The notes below the pieces were generated by a model that saw nothing but the letters and a program-made list of their open reading frames with translations, did no database searches and had not been told where the DNA came from. Positions 21,101 through 30,382 of a stretch of 42,263 nt of DNA are shown in pieces. The stretch covers positions 1 through 42,263 of the IMG/VR virus record IMGVR_UViG_3300022701_000060; one strand, 5' to 3'. Origin of the DNA: a virus. Positions within the stretch are counted from its first letter, which is position 1. Every line of letters starts with the position of its first letter. The position numbers and the translations under genes were made by a program.

Positions 21101-21793
21101 TTGGCACGTTCAAAGGAAAGTTTAAGAAACTTATATCAGTATAAAGATTTAACTGATGAAGAATTTGAAGAGGTTTGGCAAGAAAGACAGGAAAGAGAAG
21201 CTAGAATGTCTCCACAGAAAGAGGAGTTAGAATCTAGAATTGATGCAATGGTCGAGGATTTCAGAGAAGACTATGCTCTGAATGACCTGAAGTTCAATGA
21301 TATGCAAGACCTTCGGGCATTGATTAGAGCTATTCTTGCTTTAAAAGATTATGAAGATACTCTTTATGAGATACAGAAAGACGGTATTGGTACTGAAAAT
21401 ATCAGAATTATTGGGGATTTAAATAAGTTTATTTCCCAAACTAGAAAAGATATTACTAATCTACAGGAATCTTTAAAGATTAGTAGGAAGGTTCGTAAAG
21501 AAGAAAGGGAAGATTCTATAGAAGCTTATATTCTGAATTTGCAAGATAAAGCAAATACATTTTATAAGCATAAGGTATTCAAGGCAGTATGTCCAGAATG
21601 CGGAATGATGTTGTTTGATGGATGGTTTCTATATCCTGAAGAAGACAATAAGATTACTCTGGAATGTGGGAGAATGATTGAGGATATGGAAGACGATTCT
21701 GCTAGAAAGTGTACTGGAAGGCTGGAAATAACATCGAAGGAACTCAAAGAAAAACAAAAAGAATATAAAGAATTATTTCCAGAGGGACTCTAA
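21101..21793 (+). CDS. Putative small terminase subunit with zinc ribbon
   Basis: 230 aa, TTG start after ATAGGAGGAAATC. Immediately upstream of the large terminase, where the small subunit is expected. The middle is helical (ALIRAILALKDYEDTLYEI, then TNLQESLKIS) and a C-terminal part holds CPECG and a second, spaced cysteine pair (LECGRM, RKCTG). Small terminases recognise packaging sites and control the motor. The identification rests on position and length; no diagnostic HTH is clear. Confidence 0.55.
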   Translation: MARSKESLRNLYQYKDLTDEEFEEVWQERQEREARMSPQKEELESRIDAMVEDFREDYALNDLKFNDMQDLRALIRAILALKDYEDTLYEIQKDGIGTENIRIIGDLNKFISQTRKDITNLQESLKISRKVRKEEREDSIEAYILNLQDKANTFYKHKVFKAVCPECGMMLFDGWFLYPEEDNKITLECGRMIEDMEDDSARKCTGRLEITSKELKEKQKEYKELFPEGL

Positions 21794-21796
21794 TAT

Positions 21797-23374
21797 ATGG
21801 CAGTACAAGAAAAACTTTCTGAAAAAGAGATTCAGCTTGCTAGAATCTTTAAAAACCCTGTTCTATTCTCAGAATTTCTTCATGAGATTGACTCTAACGA
21901 TGATATTCTAAGAGAGGAAGTAGCTGATGTAGAACAAAACATGGAACTTACAATATACCAGAAAGAAGTTCTTTGTGACACTAATCCATATATTTCCATG
22001 AGAGCTGCACGTGCAGTAGGAAAAACCTTCTCTATCGTACACTATATTATCTGGATTCTATTTAACAATCTTTATCCAGGAGAGTATATTATCTACTCTG
22101 TACCTAACAAAGCACAGTTAGACCCTGTATGGGAAATGCTAAAAACATTTTACAGAATAAACAGTTTACTAAAGAACTTCGTAAACTATCGTAGTGGTAT
22201 CAACAACTCAGAACACAGGATAGAGACAAAAAGCGGTGCTACTCTTATGTGCAGAATCGCAGGACAGTCTGGAAAGGGAGAGAATGTTATTGGTTTGCAC
22301 ACACCATTCTTTATTGTAGATGAATCTGGTTATTATCCTTGGGGAACTTGGCTAGAACTTCAGGCTACAATCAACTACTGGATGAATGGAAGCAAGCTTA
22401 TTGTCTCTGGAGTTCCTACAGGAATTCGGGAAGATAATGTAAATTTTCATGTGGATAAGCAAGATAAAACTTATAGCAAATATAGAATTGATGCCTATCA
22501 AAATCCTAGATTTGATGAAGAAGCAGAAGCTGATGCTATAAGAAGATATGGTGGAAAGGACACTGAGGAATTTGCTCACTTTGTTTTAGGAAAACATGGT
22601 TCTCCTGTTTATGCAGTATTTGATAGACGGTTGTTTGATATACAATCATACCCTATATATAAAATTGCAATAAATGGGATAACTTTTGGAGAGAAGATAA
22701 AAGACTACGAGCAGAAAATTCAGCTTTTACCAGCTATGCCAAAAAATAATGGAGTGATTTTTGGGATAGATTTAGGATATACTGAACCTACCGCTATTTT
22801 CATTATGTATCTTGATGAAGATATGAGATTTAAATTTCACTCTAAAATAAGACTAGTCAAAGTTCCGTATCCAATTCAAAAGGTATTTATTGATAAACTG
22901 GATTCAAAATATAATCCATCCCTTATAGGAATAGATGAAGGACACTCTGGTATGAGTGTAACACAGGACTTATTGAAGGGTAAAGCATTCAGAAAAAAGA
23001 ATTATGAGGACTACCTAATACCTATAAAATTCAATTCTGCAATTGCTTTAGGCACAGATGAGGATGGAAAAGAAATAAAAACGAGGGCTAAACCGCTATC
23101 TGTTTCTTTACTACAGGAATATTCTAATGAACAGAGAATTATTTACTCTGTAAAAGATATGGAAATAGTTTCTGAGTTAGAGAGAATGACCTATGTAAAG
23201 AACCCAACAACAGGATTAATATCATATAGGACATTAACTCCTGCTGGTGGAAAGAGTGGAGCAGACCACTTTACAGCCTCACTTTTATGTGCTGTACTTG
23301 CTTATTATCTAGTAAATGAAAAGTTGGATTATAGAGCTAGACAAACTAAATTATTAGGAACAGGTTGGTTATAA
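21797..23374 (+). CDS. Terminase large subunit
   Basis: 525 aa. ATPase: Walker A RAARAVGKT (about 69-77), Walker B FFIVDES (171-177), motor-coupling VSGVPTG near 205. The nuclease is RNase H-fold with FGIDLGYTEP (D325), LIGIDEGHSG (D380) and GADHFTASL (D490). The motor pumps DNA into the procapsid and cuts concatemers. All key acidic residues of motor and nuclease are present. The stop overlaps the portal start (TAATG). Confidence 0.93.
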   Translation: MAVQEKLSEKEIQLARIFKNPVLFSEFLHEIDSNDDILREEVADVEQNMELTIYQKEVLCDTNPYISMRAARAVGKTFSIVHYIIWILFNNLYPGEYIIYSVPNKAQLDPVWEMLKTFYRINSLLKNFVNYRSGINNSEHRIETKSGATLMCRIAGQSGKGENVIGLHTPFFIVDESGYYPWGTWLELQATINYWMNGSKLIVSGVPTGIREDNVNFHVDKQDKTYSKYRIDAYQNPRFDEEAEADAIRRYGGKDTEEFAHFVLGKHGSPVYAVFDRRLFDIQSYPIYKIAINGITFGEKIKDYEQKIQLLPAMPKNNGVIFGIDLGYTEPTAIFIMYLDEDMRFKFHSKIRLVKVPYPIQKVFIDKLDSKYNPSLIGIDEGHSGMSVTQDLLKGKAFRKKNYEDYLIPIKFNSAIALGTDEDGKEIKTRAKPLSVSLLQEYSNEQRIIYSVKDMEIVSELERMTYVKNPTTGLISYRTLTPAGGKSGADHFTASLLCAVLAYYLVNEKLDYRARQTKLLGTGWL

Positions 23375-24930
23375 TGGTTAACGAAACAAAGATTAAAGCA
23401 GAGGTTGTAGAAAAACCTCAAAAAGTTATTGAGAATCCAGAAGCAATTTCCCATGCGGTAGCTGCTTTATGGGATTCAACTTCTCCATATACAAAAAGGA
23501 ATCCTTGGAGAGATGCTGATTACAATAGGGTAAAGGTATCAGAACTTGATACAAAATTTAATAAAGTAGTATCAGAATGTAGACACTTCTATAGAAAAGA
23601 CCCTATAGCAAATACAACTATAGATAAGTTAGTAGAACTTGGTATTACAAATCTGATAATTGATAAAGGTTCTTTATCAGACAATCAGCTTAGAATGCTA
23701 GAGGGACTTATACCACAGGTTCTTGACTTCCTAAAAGAGGGAGCACTTGAATACCTAGTATCTGGTCTTGTAGTTCCAGCAGTTACTTTTGAATGGAAGA
23801 AGAAAGAAGAATTAGAAAATATGGGGGTTAAGAAATATCCCAAAGCATGGCTTCCTAAAGAGATGTGGTATAGAAACCCAAAAAATATTGAGTTGAAACA
23901 ATCACCATTCTCCAGAGAGCCATTCTACTTTTTAAAGATTCCTGATGCCTATCTAAAATTACTAAAAGATTCTCTGAATAAAACAGTTCCAGAAACAAAT
24001 AAACTAATAAATGACTTCACTACATCTTTTCCAGGATTTGTGGAACAGCTTCGTGCTGGCAAAAAACAGGTCTTATTAGAGGACAAACATAGACTGTTTA
24101 TTCGTAGAAAGGCTATGGTTGATACCCCATATCCAACTCCATACCTATATCCAGCACTTGAATCATTAATGCACAAAAGAAATATTCGTGCTATGGATTT
24201 TGCATTAGCATCCAGAGTAATTGAAGCTATTCAAGTATTTAGGCTTGGAGATAAAGATTTTCCACTTACACAGGAAAATGAGTATCAGCTAGAGGATTTG
24301 AAAGACCAAATAGCTGAAAGGTATTCAATGACTCCTGCAAGTGTAGAAAGAGTTTTCCAATTATTTGGTAATCACACATTACAAATTGAATGGATAATTC
24401 CACCAGTTGAAGCATTGCTAGATGATACAAAATATAAAGAAGTAAATCAGGATATTATCTATGCTCTAGGTTTTCCTAGAATTCTAATTATGGGTGAATC
24501 AGAAAGAACAGGTTCGTCTGACCACGACTTTGCTACTCTATCACCTGTTGCAACAATGGAGAACTTTAGAGGAAAATTATTACGTATTGCTAAATACATT
24601 TTTGATGAAGTAGTAAGAAAAAATGATTTAGGAGATTATGGTGGGGTAAGGTTTGAAGAAGTCAACTTAATTAAATTCCAAGAATTCGCAGAAGCACTAG
24701 TAAATCTATATGAAAAAGGAAATGTTTCTAGACAGTCTGTATCAGAATGGTTTGGATATAATTGGGAAGAAGAAGTTCACAAAAGAAAAGAAGAAAAAGA
24801 GATATTAGAAGAACTAGGCTTGGATGAGTATAATCCACAACCTTTTGATAAACCACCTGGTATGGAAAATAATACACCAAATCAGCAACAACCAAAAGAA
24901 AATAAGCCTAATACACCTAAAAAGGAGTAA
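23374..24930 (+). CDS. Portal protein
   Basis: 518 aa from ATG at 23374, coupled to the terminase stop. Placement between terminase and protease/capsid genes, length, an N-terminal region with STSPYTKRNPWRD and a long acidic, helical C-terminus (HKRKEEKEILEELG, then proline/glutamine-rich tail) fit a siphophage portal. The dodecameric ring is the DNA channel and links head and tail. Identified mainly by synteny and size. Confidence 0.75.
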   Translation: MVNETKIKAEVVEKPQKVIENPEAISHAVAALWDSTSPYTKRNPWRDADYNRVKVSELDTKFNKVVSECRHFYRKDPIANTTIDKLVELGITNLIIDKGSLSDNQLRMLEGLIPQVLDFLKEGALEYLVSGLVVPAVTFEWKKKEELENMGVKKYPKAWLPKEMWYRNPKNIELKQSPFSREPFYFLKIPDAYLKLLKDSLNKTVPETNKLINDFTTSFPGFVEQLRAGKKQVLLEDKHRLFIRRKAMVDTPYPTPYLYPALESLMHKRNIRAMDFALASRVIEAIQVFRLGDKDFPLTQENEYQLEDLKDQIAERYSMTPASVERVFQLFGNHTLQIEWIIPPVEALLDDTKYKEVNQDIIYALGFPRILIMGESERTGSSDHDFATLSPVATMENFRGKLLRIAKYIFDEVVRKNDLGDYGGVRFEEVNLIKFQEFAEALVNLYEKGNVSRQSVSEWFGYNWEEEVHKRKEEKEILEELGLDEYNPQPFDKPPGMENNTPNQQQPKENKPNTPKKE

Positions 24931-24933
24931 AAA

Positions 24934-25953
24934 ATGGCTGAATTTATCAAGATTTCATCAGATATGGTACAATATAATATAGATAATAGTGAAAGTTTAG
25001 ATGAATCCTTCGCCTCTTTATTACTTAATCCCTATATTACTTGGGCTAAGTTCGTCCTTACAGATGATGAACCTAATGGGAATAAAGTAAGAATTCCGAA
25101 AGAGGAATTTAGTAATCTAATCGCTTCCGGTGTGCATATGCCTATCAAAATGACCCTTGGAAATATAGAGGGGCATGATGCATCAATTCCTATCGGAGTT
25201 ATAACTCACCTGAAAGAGAACGGAAACAGGATTGAGGGACTAGCTGCTTTATGGAATAGTGAAAGACCAGAAGACGTAGGACTATTAAAAGAGAAGTACG
25301 ACAATGAAGAGAAACTAAATATTTCTTGGGAAATTGGTTATTCTATGACCACTGAAAGCGAGAAGTATGAAGGAGTTATGGACCTCTACCACACTTTATT
25401 GAAGGCTGCAACATTAGTTGAAACACCAGCCTATGAGGGTCGAACAACTATTCTTGCATTAGCAGAAATGGAGAAGAAAAATATGGAAGAACTACAAGAA
25501 CAAATTGAAAAATTGGAAAAGTCTTTATCCGAACTGCAAGAAGAGAAGGAAGAATTACTAGAAAAACTTAATGGTAAGGAAGCTACTATTGAAGAGCTAA
25601 CATCTCAACAAGAAGAGCTTGAGTCATTAAGAAACTTCAAAGCTGAAATTGAAGCTGAGGAAGAGAAGAAAGAGCGTCTAGCTGAAATCAAAGTAAAATT
25701 TGAAGAGGCTGGAATTAACAAAGACGAAAAGTACTTTGTAAATAACTCAGAAACACTTCTAGGCTTGGATGAAAGCTCCCTAGGTTTCTTACTTCAAGAG
25801 TTAATTGCCTTTGGTAAGACTATTGAAAAAGAAGAAACCGCAGAGAAAGAGGACAATTCCCATGAGGAAATTCCTCCAATTCTCGGAGAAAATGAAGATT
25901 TAACACCTAGTAAACTTGCTCAATTCTTGACATCAGGAAAGACAGACGAGTAA
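24934..25953 (+). CDS. Prohead protease / scaffold fusion
   Basis: 339 aa, ATG after AAAGGAGTAAAAA. The first 180 residues look like an S78-type prohead protease: LGNIEGHDASIPIG carries H81, and KLNISWEIGYS carries S131, then LLKAATLVETPAYEGRT, as in HK97-type proteases. The second part (from about residue 180) is a long charged coiled coil (repeated EELQEEKEE, KLEKSLSEL), the usual scaffold that drives capsid assembly and is then digested. The C-terminal end is TSGKTDE. A single chain carrying both is common. Confidence 0.75.
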   Translation: MAEFIKISSDMVQYNIDNSESLDESFASLLLNPYITWAKFVLTDDEPNGNKVRIPKEEFSNLIASGVHMPIKMTLGNIEGHDASIPIGVITHLKENGNRIEGLAALWNSERPEDVGLLKEKYDNEEKLNISWEIGYSMTTESEKYEGVMDLYHTLLKAATLVETPAYEGRTTILALAEMEKKNMEELQEQIEKLEKSLSELQEEKEELLEKLNGKEATIEELTSQQEELESLRNFKAEIEAEEEKKERLAEIKVKFEEAGINKDEKYFVNNSETLLGLDESSLGFLLQELIAFGKTIEKEETAEKEDNSHEEIPPILGENEDLTPSKLAQFLTSGKTDE

Positions 25954-25967
25954 TCGGAGGATTAGAA

Positions 25968-26540
25968 ATGAGATTTAGAAAAATTGCTGATAGCATTGGA
26001 GCAGTAGCTGTTGGTGACATCCCTGAAGGTCGTATGTGTATTATTGTCGACCACAATCAGGACCATAACTACGGTAGTAGAACTGACTTAGTGGGAGCAA
26101 AACTTCCTGCAACAGCAGATGAAGCTAAAGAAGCCCTTTACCTTGCCGCATTTAGTGTCACAGAACAACAACCCCCAATCTACGTGAATTATCCTGCTAG
26201 CCCAGGAAATATTCGTGGTGGATTCGATGGTGCAACAAACCTACCTTTCAATGCTGATGTTTATACAACTGCACCAAGCATGTTGCAAGGAAGAACAATT
26301 CCTTCTGGCTCACTGGTAGCCCTACATGCTGGTGGAACCTACACTGTTACAAGTGGACACTATATTTATAATGCTAGCATTGTAGCGGGTTCAAGACTTG
26401 AGGTATTAAATACTGCCGATGACGGTGCAACTTCAGCTGGAAAACTCAGCCTAGAAGCTACTGCTGGTGCAGGTATTGCCACAGTTATTGAACACGATAC
26501 TACAAAACGAGAATTAACCTTTAGAACAAGACAACCATAG
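25968..26540 (+). CDS. Probable capsid decoration / stabilising protein
   Basis: 190 aa, ATG after GGAGGATTAGAA. Rich in small residues and glycine, with beta-rich repeats (YTVTSGHYIYNASIVAGSRL) and no charged clusters, a profile of a head-surface protein. It sits between protease/scaffold and the major capsid gene, where decoration proteins are often found. No specific fold is recognised. Confidence 0.5.
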   Translation: MRFRKIADSIGAVAVGDIPEGRMCIIVDHNQDHNYGSRTDLVGAKLPATADEAKEALYLAAFSVTEQQPPIYVNYPASPGNIRGGFDGATNLPFNADVYTTAPSMLQGRTIPSGSLVALHAGGTYTVTSGHYIYNASIVAGSRLEVLNTADDGATSAGKLSLEATAGAGIATVIEHDTTKRELTFRTRQP

Positions 26541-26569
26541 TTTGTATCATAAACTAGGAGAGTAGATTA

Positions 26570-27478
26570 ATGGATAAAAAGAAATATCAAGAAGCTATCG
26601 CCTCTCTAATGACTGAAAAAGAAAAGAGAGATGAACTAGCTGAACTATTGGTTGAGTATATTAACCCAGGACATATCACTACTGATTTTGTTGGGATGTT
26701 ACTCAACTCCCGTGCTTTGAAGCAGGGGGACGCTCTTGTGAAGAAAGTTAGAAAAGGAATCAATGTCCGTACACTAGTACCAGGCACTGTACACCTAGCT
26801 GACGAATTCACAGTAGAAGAGAGACTACACTACTCACTTGACGGTGCTGATATTAAAGTAACCGCAAGCGAGTGGGAACTAGAGTCTGGAGAATTAGGAA
26901 CAGTTGAAGAAATTCGTTCCGAAATGCTAAAGACCCTAAAAGACTATTACCAAAACAAAGTATTCGCTGCACTTACATCCGTATGGACAGCCTCTAATAC
27001 TCCCGATAATTACGCAACAGTAGCAACAGCAGTTACCGCAACTGCACTAAAAGCTGCAATTCAACAGATTGCACAAACAGTTGGTGGTGAAGTTGTCGTA
27101 GCTGGTGTTCGTAGCGTTCTAAATCCTATTACGGAATTTGGAGCATTTTGGGCAGACCCTGGAACAACCTATCATGGTGTTGATTCCCAATTAGAGAAAA
27201 TTATGAATGACGGTATCCTAGGTAAATATTACGGTGCTAACATCGTTGTTATTGACCAAGATTGGGACTACCCTGACACCTTCAATACATTAGTTCCTAC
27301 TGATAAGATTCTTGTTATGGGAAAGAATGTTGGTGAGTTCATTACTTACGGTGACGTAAGAGATAAGCAATACACAGACCCAAAACCAACTCCTCCACAA
27401 TGGTTCTTTGAAATTTACCAACAATTTGGTATGATTATTGACTATGCGGATGGAATTTATGTAATTAACATCAGCTAA
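26570..27478 (+). CDS. Major capsid protein
   Basis: 302 aa, ATG after TAGGAGAGTAGATTA. Position, size and the composition of HK97-fold capsid proteins: N-terminal helix (IASLMTEKEKRDELAELLVE), central P-domain-like stretches, and an A-domain-like ending (QQFGMIIDYADGIYVINIS). Gene directly followed by a strong hairpin. Assignment by synteny plus overall features. Confidence 0.75.
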   Translation: MDKKKYQEAIASLMTEKEKRDELAELLVEYINPGHITTDFVGMLLNSRALKQGDALVKKVRKGINVRTLVPGTVHLADEFTVEERLHYSLDGADIKVTASEWELESGELGTVEEIRSEMLKTLKDYYQNKVFAALTSVWTASNTPDNYATVATAVTATALKAAIQQIAQTVGGEVVVAGVRSVLNPITEFGAFWADPGTTYHGVDSQLEKIMNDGILGKYYGANIVVIDQDWDYPDTFNTLVPTDKILVMGKNVGEFITYGDVRDKQYTDPKPTPPQWFFEIYQQFGMIIDYADGIYVINIS

Positions 27479-27492
27479 AACTGATGTAATTT

Positions 27493-27517
27493 GACTGGGG
27501 GTGTAATGCCCCCAGTC
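27493..27517 (+). terminator. Strong hairpin after the capsid gene
   Basis: GACTGGGGG pairs perfectly with CCCCCAGTC (9 bp) around a 7-base loop. It is not followed by a T run (GAATACTATT), so it may be a processing or partial terminator that protects the abundant capsid mRNA rather than a classical terminator. Confidence 0.6.
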
Positions 27518-27544
27518 GAATACTATTAATAAGGAGAGGAAAAA

Positions 27545-28051
27545 ATGGCTAATGAACAAATTTCACCTGATGTTTTCTCAAAGATGCAAACAGGTGACCC
27601 TACTGCTGTATATGGTAAAACTATTCTAGGAAAGGTTGAAGTATCAGTAATCAATCCTTTTGATGGAACTCCAGAAAACGTTTTGTTACATGGAAATCCA
27701 AAGAAAAATGACTCTAACTGCTTTGTTGAAGTCTGGTCTCAGATGGAAGAAGTTTACTTTGAAAGACAAAATGCACCACTTTTTAAGGGTGGATATCTAA
27801 TTAAAGTAAAAGAAGGAAAGAAACCACCTGTAAAAGACAAAGATAAAGAAGTAAGTTATGAAGGTATTACTGATGAGTATATTGAAGAATTGATAACTGC
27901 CCCTTTCATGAAGTTCAAGAGTGAGCTTAATGCTATTGATTCAGAGGCAGTTGTTTATCGTATATTGTCTATGGCAGAAGAAATGGAAAGACCAGAAAAA
28001 ACAATGCAACATATTAGACAAAGATTAACTGAAATTCAACAAAAAGAGTAG
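27545..28051 (+). CDS. Hypothetical head-region protein, 168 aa
   Basis: ATG after AAGGAGAGGAAAAA. Mixed alpha/beta with a basic middle (GKKPPVKDKDKE) and a helical, acidic C-terminus (EEMERPEKTMQHIRQRL). Located between capsid and head-tail genes. No family recognised; likely a head or connector component by position only. Confidence 0.5.
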   Translation: MANEQISPDVFSKMQTGDPTAVYGKTILGKVEVSVINPFDGTPENVLLHGNPKKNDSNCFVEVWSQMEEVYFERQNAPLFKGGYLIKVKEGKKPPVKDKDKEVSYEGITDEYIEELITAPFMKFKSELNAIDSEAVVYRILSMAEEMERPEKTMQHIRQRLTEIQQKE

Positions 28052-28057
28052 TAGACT

Positions 28058-28537
28058 ATGCCAGTAAGAGCAACTAACTTAGATTATCTACTAGATGACC
28101 TAAGATTACATATGTACGATATAGATTCATCATCTTATAGGTATGAAGATAGCTGGTTACTAACCTCGTTAGTTGCTGCTGTAAAAGCCTTAATGCCTTG
28201 GTGGAATAATCGCTATGTCATTGATTCTAGTAACAATATAGCGAGAAATAGTAATTGGGATGATGCTGACTATGAGTTTGATTCTCCACCAATCTTACAG
28301 ACAAAAGATGAAAGACCCGTGATTCTTATGGCAGCCATTATTATAAAAGGTGGAACACTAGAAAATAATGCTTGGGATTATGGTTCTTGGAGAGATGATG
28401 AAATTTCATTCTCAAATATTGAGGGTGGAAAACAGAAAAACGCCTCTCTTAAAAGAGATATGGAGGAGTTAACATCTTATGTTACTCCACCAACTAAAAA
28501 ATTAGCACAAACCTTTAAGAGAGATTTAATAAACTAG
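28058..28537 (+). CDS. Probable head-tail adaptor protein
   Basis: 159 aa, starts seven bases after the previous stop with little ribosome site. YLLDDLRLHMYDIDSSSYRY then SLVAAVKALMPWW has the helical layout of gp6-like adaptors that dock under the portal. Similar size and position support this, but sequence similarity is too weak for certainty. Confidence 0.45.
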   Translation: MPVRATNLDYLLDDLRLHMYDIDSSSYRYEDSWLLTSLVAAVKALMPWWNNRYVIDSSNNIARNSNWDDADYEFDSPPILQTKDERPVILMAAIIIKGGTLENNAWDYGSWRDDEISFSNIEGGKQKNASLKRDMEELTSYVTPPTKKLAQTFKRDLIN

Positions 28538-28562
28538 TATAAAATTAGTAAAGGAAAGGAAC

Positions 28563-29735
28563 ATGAAAGGGCTTTTTATTTGTGATGGTGTGACACCCAC
28601 AGGATTTTCTAGGGTAGCACACGGGATTATTGAAAACCTGCCTGAAGATTGGGACATTCACCATTTAGCCATAAACTATCATGGTGACCCGCATAACTAC
28701 AAGCACAATATTTATCCAGCCATGTTGGGTGGAGACTTATGGGGTTTCAATAGAATTAAAGAATTTAAAGATAAGAACGTAGATTTTATCTTTATACTAA
28801 ATGATGTTTGGATTATATCTGAATATCTGAAAGTTTTTAAAGATGTCTACAAGGGGGAAGAAGATAAGATTCCTCCTATTATAGTTTATTATCCTGTAGA
28901 TGGAACAAATTTCTTACCAAGCTATTTTCAAAATTTTGACATTGTAAGTCAAGCTGTAGTATATACAGAGTTTGGAAAGCAGGTGAGTAAGCAAGCGGCT
29001 CCTGAAATTGATTTTGAAATCATACCACATGGAACTGACCTAGAGACCTTCTACCCATTAGGAGATAAACTAGAGACTCGAAAACAATACTTTGATAAAA
29101 ATCCTGAACTTTGGGATGCATTTATTGTTTTGAATCTAAATAGAAACCAGCCTAGAAAGAGACTTGATGTCGCTTTAGAGGGATTTGCAGAGTTTGCAGA
29201 GGGTAAACCAGACAATGTAAAGTATTACCATCATGCTGGTATTAAAGATACTGGATGGAATATTTTAGAATTATCACAAATGTTAGGAATTCAAAATAGA
29301 ATTATCCTAACAAATACAGTTAGAGAGAATCAAAGAGTTTCTATTGAAGAACTCAATATGATTTATAACTGTTCAGATGTTGGGATTAATACCTCAACAG
29401 GAGAGGGATGGGGACTCTGTTCGACAGAGGGTGCTGCTTGTGGTATACCACAAATTGTCCCTGACCACAGTGCCTGTACGGAGTTATTTACAGATATAGG
29501 TATTCTTGTACCTATTAACCAATATCTTTGGAGTCCTGAAACACTGGTTCGTGGAGGATTAGTCCATCCAGCAGATGTTGCAGAGGCTTTGGAAATTCTT
29601 TATAGCAATAGAGAATTAAGGGAAATGTTGGGAAGAGAAAGCTACAAGAAATTCACATCTAAAGAATATACCTGGAAAGGTATAGCTAAACAGTGGCAGA
29701 AGATTTTTGAAAGATATGGCAATAACATTTCCTAG
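28563..29735 (+). CDS. GT4-type glycosyltransferase inside the virion operon
   Basis: 390 aa, ATG after GGAAAGGAAC. N-terminal MKGLFICDGVTPTGFSRVA is a glycosyltransferase B-fold start. The C-terminal domain has VLNLNRNQPRKRLDVAL, then NTSTGEGWGLCSTEG and AACGIPQIVPDHSA (the E-x7-E donor site region). Two neighbouring structural genes enclose it tightly, so it is coexpressed with head and neck proteins. It may glycosylate a virion protein or host surface sugar (inference). The overlap with the next gene is 20 bases. Confidence 0.8.
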   Translation: MKGLFICDGVTPTGFSRVAHGIIENLPEDWDIHHLAINYHGDPHNYKHNIYPAMLGGDLWGFNRIKEFKDKNVDFIFILNDVWIISEYLKVFKDVYKGEEDKIPPIIVYYPVDGTNFLPSYFQNFDIVSQAVVYTEFGKQVSKQAAPEIDFEIIPHGTDLETFYPLGDKLETRKQYFDKNPELWDAFIVLNLNRNQPRKRLDVALEGFAEFAEGKPDNVKYYHHAGIKDTGWNILELSQMLGIQNRIILTNTVRENQRVSIEELNMIYNCSDVGINTSTGEGWGLCSTEGAACGIPQIVPDHSACTELFTDIGILVPINQYLWSPETLVRGGLVHPADVAEALEILYSNRELREMLGRESYKKFTSKEYTWKGIAKQWQKIFERYGNNIS

Positions 29736-30159
29736 TACAAAAGATAAGATTGACGATATAAGAGAAGCAGTTGGTAGAACCATAATTTTTAATCAACTGG
29801 TAACCCAGTCTGGTTGCAGTACATGTAGCCTAGACCCAGTGACTAACACTTCTACTGATTCATTTTGTCCAACATGTGGTGGAGACTACTGGATACCTGT
29901 AACTACAGGAGCTTCAGTGACTGCACATGTTAGATGGAATTCATTAGATAATGCGATACGTTATCCAGGTGGTGACGTATTTGAAGGTGAGTGTAGGGCA
30001 CAACTAGAATACACAGAAGCAAATGTAACAATCATTAACAATTCAGAAACTGTGAAAGTTGATGGAAAGCTTATGAGTATTGAGAAGAGGATTTATAAGG
30101 GTGTACCAGAATTAAACAGAATTGTTTTAATTCTAAATGAGGAGGAGGACGATGTCTAA
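29716..30159 (+). CDS. Probable neck / head-closure protein with CxxC pairs
   Basis: About 147 aa from ATG 29716 (a TTG nine bases upstream is also in frame), overlapping the glycosyltransferase. SGCSTCSL and CPTCGGDYW give four cysteines that could bind zinc. The C-terminal half is beta-rich (VTAHVRWNSL, QLEYTEANVTI) like stopper/closure proteins. Placement between adaptor and tail genes supports a head-completion role. Moderately uncertain. Confidence 0.5.
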   Translation: MAITFPSTKDKIDDIREAVGRTIIFNQLVTQSGCSTCSLDPVTNTSTDSFCPTCGGDYWIPVTTGASVTAHVRWNSLDNAIRYPGGDVFEGECRAQLEYTEANVTIINNSETVKVDGKLMSIEKRIYKGVPELNRIVLILNEEEDDV

Positions 30160-30382
30160 AGAAACAGGAGTAATCATTGAAGGACTTAACGTTCTAGAAA
30201 TCGTTAAGTTTTTAGGTGATAAGAATAAGAAATACTTAGCAATTACTTTAAACAACATTGAGGATGTGCTTGACGCAAACTCAGAAGAATATAAACTAAT
30301 TAGAAAGGAAGTTCTTGATGGATTTAATGAATTCTCAAGAGCGATAGTGGATGTATTATTTGGAGACCAGTTAGAGAAATAA
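30152..30382 (+). CDS. Hypothetical neck-region protein, 76 aa
   Basis: Start ATG 30152 because GGAGGAGGACG lies immediately ahead; a start five codons upstream has no such site. Helical, acidic (NNIEDVLDANSEEYKLIRKE). Stop overlaps the following start (TAATG). No family. Confidence 0.55.
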   Translation: MSKETGVIIEGLNVLEIVKFLGDKNKKYLAITLNNIEDVLDANSEEYKLIRKEVLDGFNEFSRAIVDVLFGDQLEK

